Assembly: GCA_963682175.1 (NCBI GenBank)
Contig: OY821779.1
Location: forward strand, 694,501 to 758,500
DNA length: 64,000 bases
Reading direction: 5' to 3'
Source of the DNA: Triglochin maritima
Taxonomy: Eukaryota > Streptophyta > Magnoliopsida > Alismatales > Juncaginaceae
The notes under the pieces are model-generated. The model saw nothing but the letters and a program-made list of their open reading frames with translations. It ran no database searches and was not told where the DNA came from. Both the position numbers and the translations under genes were made by a program. Below are positions 24,794 through 39,107 of this stretch, one piece after another. Positions within the stretch are counted from its first letter, which is position 1. Each line of letters starts with the position of its first letter.

Positions 24794-27700
24794 TCAGGAA
24801 GAGCTAATATCTTTAAGGGATGTTGGAGTCTTATATCTCAAAAGTGAAGATCTCACCGGATCCTTTGACATGACAAAATTACCGTGACAATCAGTTCTTC
24901 GATTGCTTATATGTTTGCCCACCACAAATGTACATGATCCAGGTTTATCAGCGCGTAACTCAACACTGAAGTACTTGAGATGGTCTGAGATGCTGTTGCC
25001 GGTGACCGACCTTAAAATTATAAAAAGCAGGTGATTGGGAGTTCAACAAGTGGAGAAATTGAGTTTCCTGGTTCATCCCCCAGTTCTCTTTCTTTCAAAT
25101 ACAAGAAAATACACAAAAGGAAAACGTACCTGCTGCAAGAAGGGTCTTCACCAGTATCATCACATATCTTCTCAACATCATATACAAAGCTTCCTAGTCC
25201 AACTTTGTATAGCCACACCTATTTGAGAAGAAAAAAAAATCATAGTGGGTGAGGAGCAATATCAAAAGAAAGAACAATCAGAGAAAAAGTAATATCAGTG
25301 TTTTCCTCTACTATAAATGTCAATACGTCGACATAATAAAGAGGAAATTAGATTCCATTCCTCTTGGTTTACACTATACAGCTCCGTCAAACTACTGGTT
25401 CCATGGAGTGGAATTTTCTTTTTCAAGGGATTCGTTATCAAACTGTCAAGCAAGGCAAATCTTGTGTTAAGCATCCAGAAAGTCTTCACAGAGTTTCACT
25501 TCAAAATTTCAATGAAGTTGCAACTTGCTGTTTGTCCAGCAGTTTAAGCACTTAATTTTTTTCCAATGTCTTTTAAGCTACTTTTAAGAATATCGCAAAA
25601 ACTTCTCTAGAATCAACCTGATTGAGAAAAGCAATATGAGTTTGCTTCTTTCTTTGTCTAAATCTTTGCTCGTAACACCAGTGCCTAGCAGAAACCAACT
25701 TTAATAGTTATCAATGTTTCAATTAGCTATGACAGGAAAAGCAATACGAGTTCACTTCTTTCTTTGTCTTAATCTTTACTAAGTAACCCTGTCATAGCTA
25801 ATTGAAACAGAGTTAAACTATATAATTTGAGGAAGATATCTGCTGCGCACTGCTGTTACTCGGACCATCACTGAGAGGAGTGGCAAAGTTCAATGCAGTG
25901 TCATTTTATTATTTTAATCATACAATGATATGAAGGCTAAGTGAACCATTACATATTTACACAGTGGAGGGCCTAAAATATGGAGATTAATAATATCCAC
26001 ATGTGATTCAATATTATCATTTTACCTCCCTTGGAAAGTGATGATACGTCTTTTGGGCGAAGTAACTGTAATATGGAGGCAAATGTGGAACTATGTCATG
26101 ATCATTCGTTATCCGGAATGTTTCTGGTACACGATCATGGAAGTATGAAGCAAATGCTGCATTACCAACTCGAGGTTGTCCAAATGTCACTAGTTGAATA
26201 CGATGCCCCCCATGATTTATCTGCCATAAAGAGGCGGATCTTTATTTGTTATGAAAAATCTATTGAAAAAACATAATATCAAAACATATATAGTTCTGAA
26301 ATGTAGCAAGTTGGCAACAAAAAAAACAAGCAACGGTTATACATGTGATTGTTCACCATGATCATGGTGACCTCAATGCAGGTTCTGACAAGTTTACCAC
26401 AACAAACTCTCTCTCTCTCTCTCAAATATATATTGCACTTGAGAGCACATACATTAAATACCATAATTTGGAGATTGTAACCTTAAAAATTACATGTCTT
26501 ATACTAACCTATTATAAACATTGCCATCTATATTCATTTTGAGGTCTTGAGCACTTTAAGAAATAAAAAATATTAAGTCAGCTCTACCATTTTCAGGGGC
26601 AAAAGTAACTAAGAACAAGTCAGTCAAACACAAAAAATTAAGAAGGTTGAGCTAGAACATTACAGTGAGATCTAGCGCACAGAATGAAGCCATGGCACCC
26701 CCCAATGAGTGACCAGTGACTATAATATCAACGTTTCCATAAAATTTCTTAGCACGTTTAACAGCTTTCAGAATCCCAGGACGTATGGTAGTATTGTGGT
26801 ATGCAGAGTAGAACCCATAATGCACCTACAATCAAAAGGACTAATTGTCAAAAAAAACAATAAGCTTCTAGCCACAGGCCAGGAGAACAAAGTAAAACCC
26901 ATAGCGTCAGGACAGAAAAAACAGCTTTAAGTATTTGTTTACCATAGCATCAGGCATGCCTGGGTAATCTATATCAAGCTGCTTCCAAAATAAGTCTTCA
27001 ATCCAATTCTGTAAACTGCAAATACAGAAGCGGTCATAAACAAAAGTTAGTGTAAGCATAATTTGCAATGATTATTGACTAGGTGAATGCACCCACACAC
27101 ACACACACACATACACCTAAATCAACACTGCAATGCCACAACCCCAAAAATGAGCATAGAAACCTACAACATGATTACTGAATAGGTGCATCGTGCATGC
27201 ATTGCATCCACGCACATATGTCATATGCATATCAAATTCACACTGCGCTGACATACACTCCAGAAAAAAACAAAGAAACCTATAATCCCTAAGTTGATAA
27301 CAGCATATAAACAGGGAATCGATAGAATCAGTGATCAAGCTCTATATTAGCTTCCTAAGATATCTGAAATTTTGATAACTCGATATAGAAGAGTAAAAAG
27401 TGTACAAGTTTGATGAGAGATATACACCGCTATCAATGTTGCTTAATCTTTATAATGAACCTCTAGTAGTCAATCTATAGTTGCAGGAAAAAAACAAGAA
27501 ATAAATATTCACAAATACGACTTCCACATAATACCCATTTAACTGTTACACACAAGTTCTATAATAAATTTGTTTTGCTATATAAATGTAATAACATAGA
27601 CAAGGTTGACAAGTGACTAAAACTATGTTAACATATCTATGGTAGCAGTATAATACCATAAATCTGTTCTATGAGGTATATGTGAAATCACGATACTGAA

Positions 27701-30633
27701 GGGCTGCAATAATTTGGTGCAAACATTTGCTAGTGATACTGAAGGTGACTAATTAAGAGTCCCAGAGAAACACAACATGATCAGCTTCCGATAATCTAAC
27801 CCTAAACTAGTTTTTATTCAAAAATAAGATAAAGATGTCCGAAGTCATACAACATACATGAACTTGCTATTATAACACCATATAAACCTATTAAGCAAAG
27901 TTATTGATTTTGACCTGTGCTCTTGGGTACCCCTAAATGCAATTACAATGGAATTGAGATCTTCAGCATATCCAACAAATGCCTGCCCAAATTTCAAGTT
28001 AACTTCTGTGAAACAGCCAAGACGTGAGAAAAGGAACAAGAAAATTTAAAAACCTGTAAGCAATTTTGCACATCGACAATCAGCTCTATGATCTCAAATT
28101 CCTGGGACAACGCAGAGTAAACAATTAAAAACTCACACTATATACTTCTGTCAGCTAATACTGGATTCGGGTTCTTAATACTTTTCTGCTTCTTATTTAA
28201 AAATTTAAAAAGAAGAAAAATACTCGCAGCATTTATACCTTAATTTTATCATTGCACCTTGTGCAGGTCCACGTAAATAGTTCAGTTAGATCAGACATGT
28301 AAACCTGCAGGGTGTAAAACCAGATAAGTTGGACAAAACATGCAGTAAAGAGAACTCTAGGGGAATCAATTTACTACCCTTTTGGCAATAGCCACAATAC
28401 TTTTAGATCAAAAGTAAATTCGCAATGACATTTTATAAGCATCGTGAAACATGGAAAAGAAGACAACAGTCGGTTCACAAAAATGAACCCATAACTTCCT
28501 CTTCGCAGATAGACCTCTATGATTATATAGCTACTTCATTACTGGAAAATAAAAGGTGATAACAAAGTTACAGAGCAGTGGTGAAATAAACCACATAAAT
28601 CTCAAGATATAATTCTTATACTTCTGTAAAAACCCACCTACATACATACCTAACCATTCAATGCACGCATATTAAATTTTCATCTACTAAAGAAACTTAC
28701 AGCAGAGGCATATTCCACAATTGTAGTGACAAGAGTGTGATTATAAACATAGTCGTGATCCTTGTGTTTCAGAACCAAAACTGAAAGAAGAAAGCATATG
28801 TCAATCAGGAAAACGTAGAGTACTGGAACAACAAAATCAAGCAATTTTTTCTACTTAGTTTTGCCAAACAATCAACATAACAAGTGACATAAAAGTCAAG
28901 ATGGCAAGCAATTCACAACTAATTGGAGAAGAAGAGGAAAATTCAGCTACCTAAAGATCAGAATATGCAACTTCATGCCCTCTTGGCTACAACCATAAGT
29001 GCTCTTTTTTTTATAACAATAAGTGCTCATGACTATTTCATGATTGAGACTAGGGGTGTCCGGTTCGAAATTCGGAAATTCGTTCGTGTCCGGTTCGAAA
29101 AATATTTGATCCGAACAATATCCGATCCGAATAATATTTGATTCGTGTAATATTCGGGACATGCGAATGTGAATATGAATATTTATACATCCGATCCGAA
29201 TAACATCTGATCCGAGATTGAATATCTGTATTATAAGATCTGTATCCATATTTATATCATATACTTATGCAATACATTATTATACCTAGAAGAATTGATA
29301 TTTCAATCTTGTGTGATTATATTTTGAATATATAATTTAAATTTATTTATTCAAATAAAAATACATTTACTGTTCACACTTGTTCAAGCATTGAATATAT
29401 ACTGAATTGTTATTAATCGCCGAAAAACTACTTAAATCGCCTCAACGAATTATTATTTTGCCTTTCTCACATTTCTACTCATATATCGCGACATTTCACC
29501 CTCCTATCACCCATCTCTCTTCATCTTCCTCTCATAATCATAAAAAATAATGTTTCGGAGGTCAGTAAATGAGTCAACGGACGCCCCGGTGTACTCGAAT
29601 CTGGTAAAATATCCAACTTCTTTTTAATAATAATAAAAATAAAATTACCGGGCGTTCACCGAATCCAGGCGCTTTGTCATACATTTTTGTGGTGTTTGTA
29701 CTGGGAAAATGAGAAAAACGTAGGCAGGAACCTTATTTTAAGAGACGAAACGAAATGTGTATTAAATGAATTGTGTAGGGCAAAATGGTAATTGTTGGAA
29801 CGATTTAAGTAGTTTTCTCATATCGTTATCATTTTCAGAATATGAAGTTAGAAGTTAAGATAAAGTAAATTAATATTTGAAACCAAATAAAATTATGAAT
29901 GTGACTATGTATAAGAGTTTGTCTAAGTGAAAATGAAAAATGTTACAACGTGGGGAATTATGTTTACAGATGCGGATAATATCCGAATCCGTCAAATATC
30001 CGAACGGATATAGAATTTTCATATCGGCAAACAATCCGTATCCGAATCCGTAAATTTTATGTGAATACAAATATTGGTATACTTATATCTGATCCGTATC
30101 CAATCCGTTAACACTCCTACTTGAGACAAAGCCTTGTAGTCCCTGTAACTCATCTGTGGACAGGTCCCTACCTTGTTTCCCACTTTTCTTTACCATAAGA
30201 GTGGCCGTTAGATTCTATAATGCACAAGGAACCCAGACTAGAAGGCGCCCATGGCATAAACGGATGCAATCTTGCCCATGATTTACCCTAAATTGCCTCT
30301 ACTGCTAAGCCTCTCTATTTTGATAATTACAAGTAAAATCAGAGAAATCCACGCCAAAATTTACAAAGTGGGTATAATCTCGTCCCTAAATTTATCACAC
30401 AAAAAAAAATCACAAAACCTCCAAATTTGATACTGTTGCTGGCTTTCTTAATTACTACATACATATTGCATTTTTTTACTTCAACAATTTATGTTAATTT
30501 TAGTAAAATATAAATCTACGCTTATCATCCAACCACAGCAAAGGCGAAGGACAGAGTAAATACCTCTGGATTGGGAGGGCGAGAAGAGGCAGAGCAGAAT
30601 CAGAAGCGTCGCGAGGCGTCGCCACAACTCCAT
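24794..30633 (-). CDS. Secreted class-3 lipase (alpha/beta hydrolase)
   Basis: Ten GT-AG exons give 355 aa with frame kept throughout: 30633-30564, 28780-28701, 28304-28239, 28101-28054, 27982-27915, 27015-26943, 26825-26664, 26220-26026, 25218-25130, 25010-24794 (stop TGA). Residues 1-20 are a hydrophobic signal peptide, so entry into the secretory pathway is expected. The fold signatures are in order: AFRGTQEH (oxyanion region), TGHSLGGAMA with nucleophile Ser175, the NDHDIVPHLPPYY segment with the likely catalytic Asp231, TYHHFPREVW, and SDHLKYFSV with the likely catalytic His294. This matches Arabidopsis At5g18630/At5g18640-type lipases, which hydrolyse acylglycerol esters; the substrate here is unknown. 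Intron 1 (28781-30563) hosts a nested transposon. Exons 1-2 lie in the duplicated segment shared with the left edge of the window. Confidence 0.93.
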
Positions 30634-31972
30634 CGTCACCACCTGCACGAATCAAGCATGAATTATGTGAATTTCGGCCTAAATCTGGGGGCAACGAGGG
30701 AGGAATCTTACCTACCTGTTGAAAGATCGGAAGAGGGTTTGCGTGGATTTCAGGTCTAAACTTTTGGGGTTGAAGACGTTGACGTCTTATTCGCGTCTAC
30801 GTTTTCTTCACCCATTAACATCATCTCCTTTTTTTCCTGTACGAATAAAATACATATTATTATTATTATTATTATTCCTGAGTTACGGATTTCGTTTTTG
30901 GTTTCTTATGAATATAATAATAAAAAATAATGTACGGTAGAATACTTTTACAGAATGAAGAAAATTGACCCTCTTCAACTTAATCTTGCGAACTTTAAAA
31001 TATTACATTTAGTCCCTTCAATTTTGAGTTTCTAGTACTGTCTTTTTTCTGCAAATAATGTATTATTTTTCAACATATTTATTATTATTGTTTTATTCTT
31101 TTTTATTTGTTTTCAAAGATTCACCTACATACATGTCTAACCTTTCACACTAATTTTTTGATAATCCATATCGTATTTGCATAAATGTGTTCCACATTAG
31201 ACACTAAATTTGAATCAAACCCGATGCAAATTAAAATCAAAACTTGTCATAAAATTAGTATTATGGGTAATATATGTAAACAATATTTAAAAAATTAAAA
31301 ATAATGATGAATATCTTAAAAAATAACACATTTCAATGGAAAGGGTTAAGTGTTGAAAAATTAAAAGTTGAGGATAAGCCTCATGTTTTGAAGTTTATGG
31401 GAATTAAGTGAATTGTTTTCAGACAAATCGTCGCAATTTACTCCCCCCCCCCCTATACACGAAAGTGCAAAGCTTGTGTTGGAGTACTGTTAAATAATAA
31501 AAAAGTATTAAAAAAACACGTACTCACAAGAAGCAGCACATCTCAAGATAAACAGATTAGAAGAGAATGAATTGAAATTTAAGAGACTTGTTTATTACAA
31601 CAAATTATGTAGTTCCAAATCGTGCAAGGACGAACTCAACTACTTTCACGGTGTCGGTGACCCGTGATCTCGTGCAAGAACCATGCCTAACAAGTAACAA
31701 CTTAAATATTGAAAGTTCAAAATAGGAAAAATGATTTCTATTTCTTGGGGAATCAAACTTTAGACTCACTTGAAAGTGGACGATATCCTTTTATAGTTAA
31801 GGCCTAAAAGCCCGAACAAGACGTGCTTGCATTACCTGAATATGATATTTTTACAGGTCGTAATCCACATCAACTCGATTCACCGACTTTAGCACCATCC
31901 AAATCCAATCCAATGGATCTAAAATTGAACCAGGTTACAACTTACAACCCGCCAAAAATCAAAACATGCAAC
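28403..31972. repeat. Copy B of the 3.57-kb near-identical direct duplication
   Basis: This is the partner of 1-3574. It covers lipase exons 1-2, intron 1, the lipase promoter and the spacer towards the kinase. The match breaks at 31972 (after CATGCAAC), beyond which this copy continues into unique sequence downstream of the kinase gene. Nothing changes at its left boundary (28403), because copy A simply begins at the window edge there. Confidence 0.95.
29051..30119. mobile_element. hAT-like element with nested TIR element in lipase intron 1 (copy B)
   Basis: This is identical to 649-1717, including the TAGGGGTGT / ACACTCCTA ends and the ATTGAGAC / CTTGAGAC flanks. The nested TIR element lies at about 29416-29827. 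Because both copies carry the same nested insertions, the transposons were in place before the segment was duplicated. Confidence 0.75.
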
Positions 31973-32475
31973 CACGTCACATTGCAAAAAACAAGTATAA
32001 TACAACATTCATTTAAGAGATCTTGATCCTCTTCCTCACCTTTCCTTCAATTAAATTTCAAGAAGAAAAAATGTGGTCGTATCATTGCAAGAAAATACCC
32101 ACATCTAGATAGCATCACATTCCTCTCACCAATGAGATATTACTTGGCAAATTTAAGGAATAAATAACTGAATAATTAAACTTAAAATAAATATAAGACT
32201 GGATCTATCATACTTATTGTTGTCCGTCAACATCCTAGATAGTTTTCAGCTTGCGGGAATGGGAAAACAAAATAAACAATATACACAATAACCTCTATTA
32301 GCTGGTGCCCGTCCAAAAAATACAACATGAGAGATGATCTGTAAGGAAGAAGAAAAAAATTGAAAAGAGATTACCCTCTCCATTTAACTCAATCTGTGCA
32401 ACACTCAGCAAAGGACCATATGAAACAAGATCAGCTGGCTTCTCACATTAGTAAATATATTTGCATGATCTATTT
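31973..32475. other. Spacer downstream of the kinase gene
   Basis: This is unique sequence just outside the duplicated segment. It probably holds the kinase 3' untranslated region. No separate gene is seen. Confidence 0.4.
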
Positions 32476-35400
32476 TCATCTGATTCTTACACTTCCTGCA
32501 TCTTTCTTGGCATCCTTTGCAGCTTTCTTAGCATCCTTTTTCTTGCGTCTTGGATGGTTAGCAGCAGACGAGTCCACTAGGGGACCAGACCAAGTAGACA
32601 TAGGTCCTTTCTGCTGATGAGGATAAATTGTTGTGCTAAAAGAAGCATCAGACTGATCAAATGTGGGATCCATGTAATGGGAAGAACCCAAGGGAAATCC
32701 AAGTGCTCCATCTTGGTGTGGCGGAGGAAACTTCTCGCTCTTGCTCTTTGCATTTGAGTGTGTGATAAGGCGCCGCTTCTGCTAAACATAAAGCATATTG
32801 ATAAATTGATAACAATCGATGACGAACTTCAATTGCAGGTTACGAGAATTTACATCGCAGAATTATGCACCAAGGAACATGATTATGCTTTCATTCATTT
32901 AAACTCATGATCAACAAAATTATAATACTTAATTGCCCTTCTAATGCAGGTCTAATTACCCAAACTCTGCTTGAGACCACTAATATTAGTTCACAATTAT
33001 TCACTCTAGCCAACAAGAAAATTTTAGATGATAACACAATTGAAAATGCTGCCTCATAAAATGATATGATTACCATTTAGTAGTTTGTGCATTAAGCTAC
33101 TGGCTGTTACAAATACCAGCCAGAAGATGAGTCAACTCAACTATCCCATGGTGCAAAAACAAGTTGAGATATGTTTTGAAAAATTGTCGCCAAACAAACT
33201 GAAGCCTATATGGTATCAGACATGTGGAGGTAAATTGTGAGCTACATACATCAAGGTTAGCTTGGAGCTCAGCATTTGCTTCAGGAGCAGGGATAGCCTT
33301 TGCTGTTCGATCTCGTGTTCTTGACTTCTTTGTTCTATCACCGCCAACTTTTCCACCAGCAGCTCTCAACCTAGATGACAAAAATCACAATTAGGTTGCA
33401 GAAGCTCTAAATCTGAGTTAATATCTAACACCATCTCAAAGTCCAACTAATATAATAGAAAGGGCTACAGAAACATATTTTTATTGGGTACTCTTAGTCT
33501 AACACAATTTTAAATGAAAATAGATAATAAACTAAAATACTGGAATTTGCAAGGGTTCGGGAGGATACAAATACAGGTCAACATCAATAACAGAACTGTC
33601 CATTATAAAATTGCAAGCTGAAACCATTACGTTGTTTAACTGATATTCGAGAATAGACAGAGTTGCTTTGGAAACAAGATTTCTATTTGACATTTGTAGT
33701 TAGAGCACAATGTATAGCACTGTCAGACTTAGATGCCAAAAACCTAACTCACAGCAAAAGATGTGCTTCCTAATGTTTTAGTACTTAAATCTATCGAAGA
33801 AATAATTGTTGTTTTTTACGGACTAATTATAAGCATCCCTCGCTCAAGAATTCGGAAGGTATATATGATCATGAATCCTAAATAAGACCAATATAATATG
33901 ATACCAAACCTTTTTCGTGTGAATTGCTCAGACATCTACATGCATTGGTTATTGGTTCTTCGACTTTTTTAACAAGTCGTTCCTTAATCGACATTTTGGG
34001 AATAGCACGTATACCAAACAAGTTTCCAATGAAATTTGAAATGGGATGCTTTCAATGTAAGAGACTGTCTTAATTTCCGGACTTCACACTTAAGGGCGTG
34101 ATTGATACTACCTTGGAAAACTTTAAGTGGGAAACTTGACTTCTAAATGACTTATGGGTGATTGATAGCTTCAAAAACTTTAAGAATTCAGGAACTCAAG
34201 TTCCAAAAGGATTTCCAAGACTCAAAAGATGTACTTAAAGTGACTTACTCACACCTAGCCACCTTTCACTCTAAAATGAGGGGAAATCACGGAAATGAAG
34301 TTCTAGACTTCCCTCGACTTCCCAGGTCCAACAGTGGGAGAATGAAAATCAATGTCACTTGTGGTAATAAGCAGGAAATGTGAAACAATACTTGGATCCG
34401 ACATTGTAATGGTCAAAATTAATCAAGATTGTAGTTATATATAGAACAAATGAGATGTCAAATGAGAGTATTTTATTTGAGTGAAACTACTATAGAAAGT
34501 TCAAGGCTTAATTGATTAAGCCATTGGAAATCAACATGTGGTGTAGACAAACACAATTTTCAAAATGTAGACAAAATGCAAATAGCCGGCAAGTAAATGA
34601 GTTAGAACAAGAGACAGATAAAGACCTAATAGACTGTGACTACATGGCATGGAAAAAAAGGAACCAACTAATGCAAAATCTAAGAACAAAAAAATTAAAA
34701 AAGACTAATAGAATTGTAATACTATCTTAAACGTAATTCTTAGGAAAAATAAAGGTATTAAAGTATGATAAATGTAATGCTCTGCAAAAAAAAGTGTGTT
34801 AAAGGTAATAATATCCTAGTGTTCAAGATTGCCATCTAATGAATTCGGAGCAGCCAAAGATCAAGAGGTATCTGCAATAGAAGCAGCTTCTTTAGCAAGA
34901 CAACTTATCTCCAATGAGATCACTCTCTTACTGCACCTCTGTGTACATAGATATGTTCCTTTTTGTGCTTTGGAGGCATGGAAAACCTTCTTAAAGTCTT
35001 ACAAATTCAAAACCTTCCTGTTCTCGTTCCAAACTCCTGAGAACATGGCATCCTTAGGGAAGAACGGCAGTTCAAAACACTAGGGCAAACAATCAACTTG
35101 GCTACACAAGGAACTTTATCCAATCTAAGCAACACAATGACTACAAAGGTTTTGGTATGGAAACTGAAAATTGATAAGAGGGCAGTAATTATCCAAACGT
35201 AATATGAAGAACTTGGCAAAAGGTTTTTGTTGATCATTCTGAGGTGCATGTTACTATGACAATTAGTCGTTCAAATAAGAATTTTTTTATTGAGAGAAAT
35301 ATGCAACTCCATTGCTTCTTCTGACACAATCCTTTATTTATTTTAGTAACATTAACAAATTCCAATAGCCCGTCAATTTATAGATAATCACAGATTTCCA

Positions 35401-38045
35401 TATCACAGTCAAAAGTTGGATGGACTCTAAAAGAAGGAATATTTTGTTCCATTCGCAGAAGTGGGAATGAACAGCAGGTGTGGCAACATGAAACCCTTCA
35501 AAAGTTTTCAAATTAACAGAAAGACACATATAAGGAAACAAAAACCTTCTAGCCTCCTCATCTCTCAATTTGGCATCCATCTCCTTGCTCGGGGGATATT
35601 GCGGTAGACTTGAAGGCTCACAAGCGTAAGGTTTTGTTGTGAAGAACTGCAACCAAATAGTGATGAGAAGAACAATTATTTTAGATTAAATGAACAAATA
35701 GATATCTTCTACTACAAATAAATTATTTCAATATTTCATTAAGGTATGTGGTTCAAATTAAGCTATAAAACTCTTCAGGCAGATTGATAAGCTTGGGATA
35801 AGTGACATAATTTTATAGAGAGGAATAAGTATCAAGAGACATTTTGAAAGATCTAAAAAGATGGCTGAGCTCATCAAGTGCCACAGAAATTATGCCCTAC
35901 AGACAGAAAATATCAAAACCTCGACAAAGAAAAGGATTTCAGACATGATAGACACAATTATTGTTAGTTTTATATTTACAGACAAGTTAGCTAAAACATG
36001 AAGGAATCCCTAAGACAAAAGAGAGAAACCTCCTCAGTAAGGTCCCTTCTGCTCGACATAATAAATACCAACGACAAAATCCTCCATGTTCATCATTTCA
36101 TTAAATATTGGGAAGAAGACGCATATACCACATAAAAATAGCATGCCAAAATACTCACCTCAGACTGTAATGCATCAGAGGCAGTCTTACGTTCAGCAGG
36201 ATCTATAGCAAGTAAAGTTTCAATCAAGGGCATTGATGATGGTGGGAATTGTTTAAAGGTTTCGGTAATGCAGCGTTTGTATGGTTGTTGGGGCTTAAAT
36301 ATTGTAGCATGGGGCAATTTGTATTTCTTCCAAAAGTCATCTGAAGGGGAACCACAAAGCTTGAAAATCTTGTGCAGCTGTTCAACCTATAAATGATAAA
36401 CAAATAAGGTGTGACTCTGACGTAATCACATAAACATGACAATTTTAAAATAATTCGAAAATCATCAACTATGGTCATTCTACGACCATAAGCTAGTTGA
36501 CTAGTGCATTGAGTAACGAGGTCTGATCATCAGGGCACGTAGAGCAAGATGGCCAGCACCCCACCCCCACAACAAGACTGACATGATCACCACTATTTTA
36601 TATCTTTCTTAATTTTAAGATAAATTATGAACAATTGAATGGGAACAATTGAAAACTGTTTGTTGTCGTATTCGTAAAGTGACACTTTTTACTTCATCTT
36701 TGTTTCCCGTTGTTTTCCAATAAACATGCGACAACAATCCCACAAACATACAGGAGATGAAAATTTTAACAAGGACATCAATACGGAAATGCATAGCAAC
36801 AATGTTAAGGCTAAAGCCTAAAATCCTGAAACCAAATACAGAATCTACCTCTGTACGCCCAGGCATGATTGGTTTCCCAGCCAACAGCTCTGCCAGAATG
36901 CAGCCTGCACTCCACAGATCCACTCCAACCCCATAATCGGTAGCACCAAGGAGCAACTCCGGAGGTCGATACCAAAGTGTAACGACCCGACTAGTCATAG
37001 GTTGCTTATGATCAGGATTGAAAAACGAAGCCAGTCCAAAATCTGCAATTTTTAATATGCCTGCATTGTCAAGGAGAAGATTTGAACCCTTGATGTCCCG
37101 ATGTAGCACACCATTTTTATGACAATGCTCAAGGCCCGAAAGTAGCTGATGCATATAACACTTGACCTGCAAAACAACATAACTTCTAAGACCCAAAAGA
37201 AAACCCTCTGGTTTAAGGAAAAACAAACCAACCTCGCCAAGTAGTGCTCACTAACCTGAGGTTCAGAGAACTTAATAACAGGACTTGCAGCAAGACCAGC
37301 AAGGTCATGCTCCATATACTCGAACACAAGATACAAACTACAAGACATTCTCGACGTGACCAGTCCCTCCAACTTCACAACATTGGGATGGTCAAGTCTC
37401 CTCAAAATAAGAATCTCCCTCGCCATAAACTTTACACTCTCAGGTTCCAAATTGTCGAACCGCACCTTCTTCAAAGCCACAATCTTACCGGTAACGGAGT
37501 CTCTAGCCTTGTAAACATTACTATAAGTGCCCTGCCCAATCTAAACACCACAAAGATCCAAACCTTTTCAATCCACCAAAAATGAAAATTTCCAAAAAAA
37601 TAACAAAACAAAAAAGGGGGAAAAAATGCCGGCTCACTTTGTCGATCTTCTCGAACGTATCGGCCCTCCTCGGGACCCAACCGTTGATGGCATCTCCGGC
37701 GACGGCGGAAAGCCAAGCAGGCCATCCGGCAGCAACCTGCTCGCCCTGCACGCCCTTAACCAGATTACTCCCTCTAGGGTTTCCCCTGGATTTCCTCTCC
37801 CTCCTCTGTCGTCGCTTCTCCTCGTCCTTATCCTTCTCTTTCTCCCTCTCCTTCTCATCCGCCTCGCTCCCGTCGACGGCGCGGTTCACATCGGGAACGC
37901 TGATCCCACTTTCGACCTTCGCGGCCGAGACCTGGTACTTCCTCCCGGACGAAGCGCTCCTCTCCCTCCCGCTCCTCCTCTCGAAGGAAGGTTCCGACGG
38001 CAGAGAAGCAGCGTTGGTGGATTGCTTACCGAGCACGCACCCCAT
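32476..38045 (-). CDS. CDK-like serine/threonine protein kinase (At1g18670/At1g54610 group)
   Basis: Seven GT-AG exons give 587 aa: 38045-37638, 37540-37256, 37166-36849, 36386-36159, 35646-35546, 33370-33250, 32778-32476. The protein starts MGCVLGK, a likely N-myristoylation/palmitoylation site, followed by a charged, Arg/Glu/Lys-rich low-complexity N-terminus. The kinase domain runs from about residue 131: GQGTYSNVYKA glycine loop, Lys160 (VALKKV), a PSTAIRE-like helix (PESVKFMAREI), HRD with Asp255, DFG with Asp273 (IADFGLA), and VVTLWYRPPELLLG. The tail has the GPMSTWSGPL phrase seen in this group, then a Lys-rich end. Family members are plasma-membrane-anchored or nuclear CDK-like kinases, and Arabidopsis IBS1 (At1g18670) affects priming of defence. 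A final exon after 32476 cannot be excluded, since the C-terminus is poorly conserved. Confidence 0.92.
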
Positions 38046-38407
38046 CGCGACAGAATCCGGCGATCCGGAGCAGCATGTCTCAGGCCATCGTCGGGGCGGG
38101 GATTTCCGGGCGGATCGGGAGTAAGCGGAAACCCTAGCGAGGGGGGATGAAGTGGTAGAAAAGGGGGGGAGGAGGTGGGGTGTGGTGTGGTGCTCCGCTG
38201 AGGAAGGAGGGTGGACGGGGTTGGGGAGTGGGTTGGAGGTGGTTACAGTCCTCCGCGGTGAGAGAGAGTCCAAAACTCAAATGCGTTTCGCTGTGGTGTG
38301 TTAAGTGTATGTAACTCCACTGTGGAATGCAGTCGCAGACCCGTTCTTGTGCACTGCTGCTGTTTCGGCGTTGAATACCGCTGACGTGGATGTGGGGACT
38401 GGGATAA
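38046..38407. promoter_or_regulatory. Kinase upstream region
   Basis: The 5' untranslated region and promoter of the kinase are expected here. An upstream in-frame ATG at 38273 exists on the minus strand, but the MGC start at 38045 fits the family better. The left end of a MULE derivative lies right behind it at 38408. Confidence 0.4.
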
Positions 38408-39107
38408 TGATTTATGAACACAGCGCGTTACGGACGCGTTTTACGTGGACATCCATGTCAATCCTTACGTGGTCAAAGTAGTGATTTTTTTTGTTTTTTC
38501 TTCCTGGTGTCCACTCAAATCACATTAAATGTGTTTCAAGTCAGCACGTTCTCTCTCTCCACGCAAATACAAATATAATGACACTATTTCTTTCTTCTTC
38601 ATTCTTTTTCTGTCACGGGCACTCCAACAGTGCAACAAAGATGTTGTGGTGCGAAGACTCCCCGAGGTTCTTGTCACCATTTCGAATGTGATTTATGTTG
38701 GATCCGGTGGTGAAGACTTATGTCTGTGTGGTTTATGTTGTACATCTCTCCGGAATTAATCACCATTTCGAGCAAGATATTACGTTGAAGAAGCGTCTGA
38801 TGCCGACTCCCAGGGTTCTTCACAACGTAAACAACGTGAATGAGACAGTCATGTTTAAGTCTTACATCTTCTTTCCGATTTATTGGGAAAATATATATTA
38901 TTTTTGTAATTTGTGTGTGTTTGTGTTTGTATTGTTTGTTTGTGTGTGATTTACTGGGAGAAGATATATTATTTTTGTAATTTGTGTGTGTCTGTATTGT
39001 TTGTTTGTCTTTGTGCTCTCATTATATCTTATTGTGTAATAGTTATCATCAATAATAGGTACCATCAATATCTCATTTTGCTCTCATTGTATCTCATTGT
39101 ATCTACA

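Noticed and set aside
37582..38150. Plus-strand frames opposite kinase exon 1
   Set aside because: These are antisense shadows of the charged, GC-rich N-terminal exon. They have no domains.
38046..38273. Upstream start (38273) for the kinase
   Set aside because: The extension is Pro/Ser/His-rich and would hide the MGC myristoylation start that is typical of this kinase group.
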